From positions 1-7,073 of the forward strand of contig JAAYXN010000412.1 in the NCBI GenBank assembly GCA_012515885.1: DNA of 7,073 nt. The letters are read 5' to 3'. The notes beneath the pieces were generated by a model. That model worked only from the letters and a program-made list of their open reading frames with translations, was not told where the DNA came from and did no database searches. Of this stretch, positions 4,654-7,073 are shown piece after piece; the stretch's first letter is position 1, and each line of letters starts with the position of its first letter. The DNA comes from Rhodococcus sp. (in: high G+C Gram-positive bacteria). GTDB taxonomy: Bacteria; Actinomycetota; Actinomycetes; Mycobacteriales; Mycobacteriaceae. Position numbers and translations under genes: made by a program.

Positions 4654-6705
4654 TTGCCGCACCGTCGACCAAAGCCGTCGCTGATCCTCGGGGCTGTAGC
4701 CGCCGTGGCAGTTGCAGGCCCGCTAGCCGTTCATGGCCTCAGCGGGACCTCCAGCCCCGACGTCCAATCCACCTCATCCGACAACGTGGTTTCCACCGAT
4801 ATCGCCAAGGTGGCGCTGTCGCAGGTTCCCGACATCGTCATCCCTGTCAAAGAACTGACCGGGCTTAACCTGCCGGACGTCAACCTGGGGATTCTGCGCA
4901 GCATCCCGCTGCCCGATTCGATTACCCTCCCGCCGGGCGTCGAGTTGCCTGGTGGCCTGACCCTTGACGACCTCTCCATCCCGATCCGCGAATTCGCCGC
5001 GAATGCTGCCGCATCAGCGGCTGCGGACGAAACGGCTGGGGCCGTCGTCAAGGAAGTTAGCCGCGACGAGCCGTTCAGCATGGTTGCGCTGACCTCCGAC
5101 ACCGTCTCCTCGGCGCTGTCGCGGGTGCGAGCCCAAGGCGACGACGGATCGTGGGGACCGTGGATCACCCTCGACGCGATCGACGGCGTTAATACAGACG
5201 GCACCCTCGATGACGGCACCACCGCCACCGAACCGGTGTTTGTTGGCGTCACTCGCGCCATCCAGATCATGACCCCGGCTCTCACCCCGGGCGAGGCCGC
5301 TGTCAGCGTTCCGAGTGATTCGGGCGAGACCGGCGAGGGCGCCGCTGCGCCTGCACCCGAACCTGCGCCAGAGCCCGAGCCGGAAGCGGCGCCAGAGGCT
5401 GAGCTGGGATACGAACCGGCCTCGGTTAACCGGCCGCTGCGCACCCAAGAGCCCACGCTCGCTGGTGCCGAAGATGTCACTGCCGTCCTTATTGACCCGG
5501 GTACCGGGCCTGCTGATTCTGAGCTTGCAGACATCGCGACGCCGGTGTCCGGCAGCGTCGGCGGCCCCAGGGTCATCACTCGTTCCCAGTGGGGCGCAGA
5601 CGAATCCATCCGCTGCGGCAACACCACGTACGACGACGCCCTCGGTGGCGCAACCGTCCACCACACTGCAGGCAGCAACGACTACAGCCCTGCAGAATCA
5701 GCGGGAATCGTGCGCGCCATTTACGCGTACCACGCACAAACTCTCGGCTGGTGCGACATCGGATACAACGTCATGGTCGACCGCTACGGTCAGATCTTCG
5801 AGGGACGCGCCGGTGGCCTGGACCGCCCCGTACAGGGCGCTCACGCCGGTGGATTCAACGAGAACACCGTGGGTATCGCGATGATGGGCGACTTCTCCTT
5901 CCAGACACCGCCGCAAACCACCATCGACTCGGTCGGGCAGTTCCTCGGATGGCGTCTGGGTATCGCTGGACTCGACCCGCTTGGCCACACCACCATGTAC
6001 TCCGAGGGCACTCCTTTTACGCCTTACCCGCTGGGTGCGGCCGTAAATCTGCCGATCATTTTTGCGCACCGCGACGTCGGCAGCACTGCCTGCCCGGGTG
6101 ACGGTGGCTATGCACAGATGAACCAGATCCGCCAGATCGCGGCAGCAAACGTCGGTGGTGCGGCCCTTGCGACGTCATCGAGTACACCGAACGCTCCGCG
6201 TAACCCAGCAGTGCCGCGCTCAGATGCTGCGATCGTTCCGGGTGAACATCTCCCGGCGTTGGTGAACGAGATCCTGCGGTTGACGGACAACTCGCCGTTT
6301 GCGCAGAAGTGGGTTGCTGAAGGCGGCGAGGCTGGCCGTCTCGGTGATGCTCTCACCGGAATCCTTCCGGCGAGCAACGGCTACAACGGAGTTCACTTCG
6401 TCAACGGCGCGATCTACTCGTCACCTAATGGTGGTACGTGGACTGTTCTCGGCGAAATTTTCCGGATGTGGCGTGAACTCGGTGGCGATGTCGGTGAACT
6501 GGGTCTGCCCACCAGCGACGAATACCCGGTTCCGAACGGTATGCGCAGCGACTTCGAGCACGGATCGCTGATTTTCAACGAGATCACTGGCGCAGTCACC
6601 ACGATCCTCAAGGCCTACAACGACACCTACGAGCAGCACATCAATGACGCTGCTGCTCCCGCACCCGAGGTTGCACCCGCACCGGAAGAAGTACCCGCGG
6701 GCTAA
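4654..6705 (+). CDS. Secreted N-acetylmuramoyl-L-alanine amidase (PGRP/Amidase_2 fold) with LGFP repeats, Rv3811-like
   Basis: The enzyme should cleave the amide bond between N-acetylmuramic acid and the stem peptide of peptidoglycan, outside the membrane. Counting from TTG 4654 (683 aa): signal peptide about 1-31 (basic PHRRPKP, then an Ala/Val core); an N-terminal beta-rich domain (about 130-210, with PFSMVAL and DDGSWGPW); a Pro/Glu/Ala linker (about 229-250); and a PGRP-type amidase domain (about 303-500). Zinc ligands and catalytic residues appear intact: H336 in VHHTAG, Y371 in GYNVMVD, H472, T478 and C480 in HRDVGSTACPGD. C321 and C367 are probably a disulfide. The C-terminus (about 550-652) has roughly two LGFP-type repeats (HFVNGAIYSSPNGG; LGLPTSDEYPVPNG), fewer than the four or five usual in this family, then an acidic Pro/Ala tail ending at TAA 6703-6705. 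From ATG 4567 it would be 712 aa, with an unusual 29-residue pre-extension. Similarity to Rv3811 and corynebacterial LGFP-repeat wall proteins is from memory. It is divergent from the SpoIID gene, a likely partner. Confidence 0.92.
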   Translation: MPHRRPKPSLILGAVAAVAVAGPLAVHGLSGTSSPDVQSTSSDNVVSTDIAKVALSQVPDIVIPVKELTGLNLPDVNLGILRSIPLPDSITLPPGVELPGGLTLDDLSIPIREFAANAAASAAADETAGAVVKEVSRDEPFSMVALTSDTVSSALSRVRAQGDDGSWGPWITLDAIDGVNTDGTLDDGTTATEPVFVGVTRAIQIMTPALTPGEAAVSVPSDSGETGEGAAAPAPEPAPEPEPEAAPEAELGYEPASVNRPLRTQEPTLAGAEDVTAVLIDPGTGPADSELADIATPVSGSVGGPRVITRSQWGADESIRCGNTTYDDALGGATVHHTAGSNDYSPAESAGIVRAIYAYHAQTLGWCDIGYNVMVDRYGQIFEGRAGGLDRPVQGAHAGGFNENTVGIAMMGDFSFQTPPQTTIDSVGQFLGWRLGIAGLDPLGHTTMYSEGTPFTPYPLGAAVNLPIIFAHRDVGSTACPGDGGYAQMNQIRQIAAANVGGAALATSSSTPNAPRNPAVPRSDAAIVPGEHLPALVNEILRLTDNSPFAQKWVAEGGEAGRLGDALTGILPASNGYNGVHFVNGAIYSSPNGGTWTVLGEIFRMWRELGGDVGELGLPTSDEYPVPNGMRSDFEHGSLIFNEITGAVTTILKAYNDTYEQHINDAAAPAPEVAPAPEEVPAG

Positions 6706-6713
6706 CTCACGAC

Positions 6714-6760
6714 ACAATGAAGGGGCCGTTCAGACACTGTCTGAACGGCCCCTTCGTTGT
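6714..6760. terminator. Strong hairpin terminator between convergent amidase and HAD genes
   Basis: Two perfectly complementary 17-base arms (6719-6735 and 6739-6755, core GGGGCCGTTCAGAC) flank a three-base loop ACT. With one G-U pair the stem extends outward to 6714 and 6760. It begins nine bases after the amidase stop and ends ten bases before the HAD stop. On the plus strand it is followed by the T-rich CGTTGTAT, and on the minus strand by TCATTGTGT, so it can serve both genes. Confidence 0.88.
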
Positions 6761-6769
6761 ATCAGCGCG

Positions 6770-7073
6770 CTAACTCCACCAACGCTCTAGGATTTTGGCG
6801 ACGCCGTCGTCGGAGTGGCTTGCGGTGATCTCGTCGGCCGCTGCCTTCGCGTGCGGATGCGCGTTGTCGACGGCGACGCCGTGCCCGGCCAGGGTCAGCA
6901 TCGGAATGTCGTTGGGCATATCGCCGAACGCTGCGATGCCGTCCGGTGAGACGCCGAGCAGCTCGCACGCACGCAGCAAACCGGTGGCTTTGGTGACGCC
7001 GGGTGCCGACAGTTCAATGAGGCCGTTGTTGGTCGAATACGTGATGTCCGCTCTGCCTTCAAGGTGGGGGGCG
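6770..7073 (-). CDS. Cof-type HAD-superfamily phosphatase, C-terminal part (Rv3813c-like), 5' end cut by window edge
   Basis: The frame is open from the right edge to TAG at 6770-6772, showing the last 100 residues. It carries the late motifs of the Cof/YbjI type of HAD phosphatase: ELSAPGVTKATG (visible residues 20-31) with the motif III lysine K28, and GDMPNDIPML (50-59) with the motif IV acidic pair D51/D55. These are followed by GHGVAVDNAHPHAKAAADE and the common ending DGVAKILERWW. The catalytic DxD motif near the N-terminus is outside the window. The family removes phosphate from small sugar or nucleotide phosphates in the cytoplasm; the substrate here cannot be told. It converges on the amidase gene, with 64 bp between stops filled by the terminator. 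TTG at 6979 is an internal codon, not the start. Confidence 0.9.
   Translation of the reverse strand, partial: APHLEGRADITYSTNNGLIELSAPGVTKATGLLRACELLGVSPDGIAAFGDMPNDIPMLTLAGHGVAVDNAHPHAKAAADEITASHSDDGVAKILERWWS

Noticed and set aside
4557..4868. Out-of-frame leader ORF beginning with GTG at the predicted amidase transcription start
   Set aside because: The GTG coincides with the expected +1, which would suit a leaderless leader peptide, but the product is Arg/Pro-rich without any feature and overlaps the amidase by over 200 bases; chance is more likely.
5341..5410. Repetitive GC-rich stretch that could be a DNA repeat array
   Set aside because: It encodes the Pro/Glu/Ala linker of the amidase; the repetition is at the codon level and has no regular DNA unit.
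4731..5678. Open frame of 315 codons antisense to the amidase
   Set aside because: It is Ser/Pro/Thr/Val-rich low-complexity sequence with no motif and no ribosome site, and it lies opposite a strongly supported gene; it is a by-product of GC-rich codon use.
6770..6979. Short complete gene starting at TTG 6979
   Set aside because: The frame stays open to the window edge with conserved HAD sequence upstream (GLIELSAPGVTKATG), so this TTG is an internal leucine codon.
1..7073. Search for CRISPR arrays, tRNA or rRNA genes, insertion-sequence ends and toxin-antitoxin or defence genes
   Set aside because: No repeat-spacer pattern, clover-leaf candidate, transposase motif or defence domain was found by reading; the window is well filled by six ordinary genes.

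Overview
The window looks like a core chromosomal region of a mycolic-acid-containing actinobacterium (Corynebacteriales/Mycobacteriales). Four genes resemble genes that lie close together in Mycobacterium tuberculosis, recalled from memory rather than searched: the MBL-fold/Rieske protein Rv3818, the PlsC-like acyltransferases Rv3814c-Rv3816c, the LGFP-repeat amidase Rv3811 and the Cof-type HAD phosphatase Rv3813c. GTG and TTG starts, TANNNT -10 boxes and LGFP repeats, which are thought to bind the mycolyl-arabinogalactan wall, fit this. Base composition is GC-rich but seems moderate for the order. I cannot name the genus.

Layout from left to right: (1) minus strand, an MBL-fold protein truncated by the window's left edge (1-758). 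(2) Minus strand, an unrecognised lipoprotein (930-1796). (3) A divergent promoter region (1797-1989) and, on the plus strand, a PlsC/LPLAT acyltransferase (1990-2751) that is probably translated from a leaderless or nearly leaderless mRNA. (4) A convergent junction with a 15-bp tandem duplication over the stop codon and a perfect 34-bp palindrome, probably a bidirectional terminator. (5) Minus strand, a membrane-anchored SpoIID/LytB protein with one LGFP-like unit (2850-4421). (6) A 232-bp divergent control region. (7) Plus strand, a secreted zinc amidase of the PGRP/Amidase_2 fold with LGFP-type repeats (4654-6705). (8) A strong hairpin terminator between convergent genes. (9) Minus strand, the C-terminal part of a HAD phosphatase (6770-7073).

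The most coherent functional unit is the divergent pair in the middle. One gene encodes a SpoIID/LytB protein, a family known as amidase enhancers (LytB with LytC in Bacillus) or as glycan-strand lytic transglycosylases (SpoIID). The other encodes a peptidoglycan amidase. Both carry LGFP-type wall-binding sequence and share one intergenic control region, which suggests a co-regulated cell-wall remodelling pair at the mycolate envelope. The acyltransferase would supply membrane phospholipid or acylated envelope lipid.

I see no RNA gene, CRISPR array, insertion sequence, phage element or defence system. Nothing here is clearly a new system. The points worth a second look are start-site reassignments, the terminator palindromes, a possible in-frame deletion in the MBL protein, and the orphan lipoprotein.
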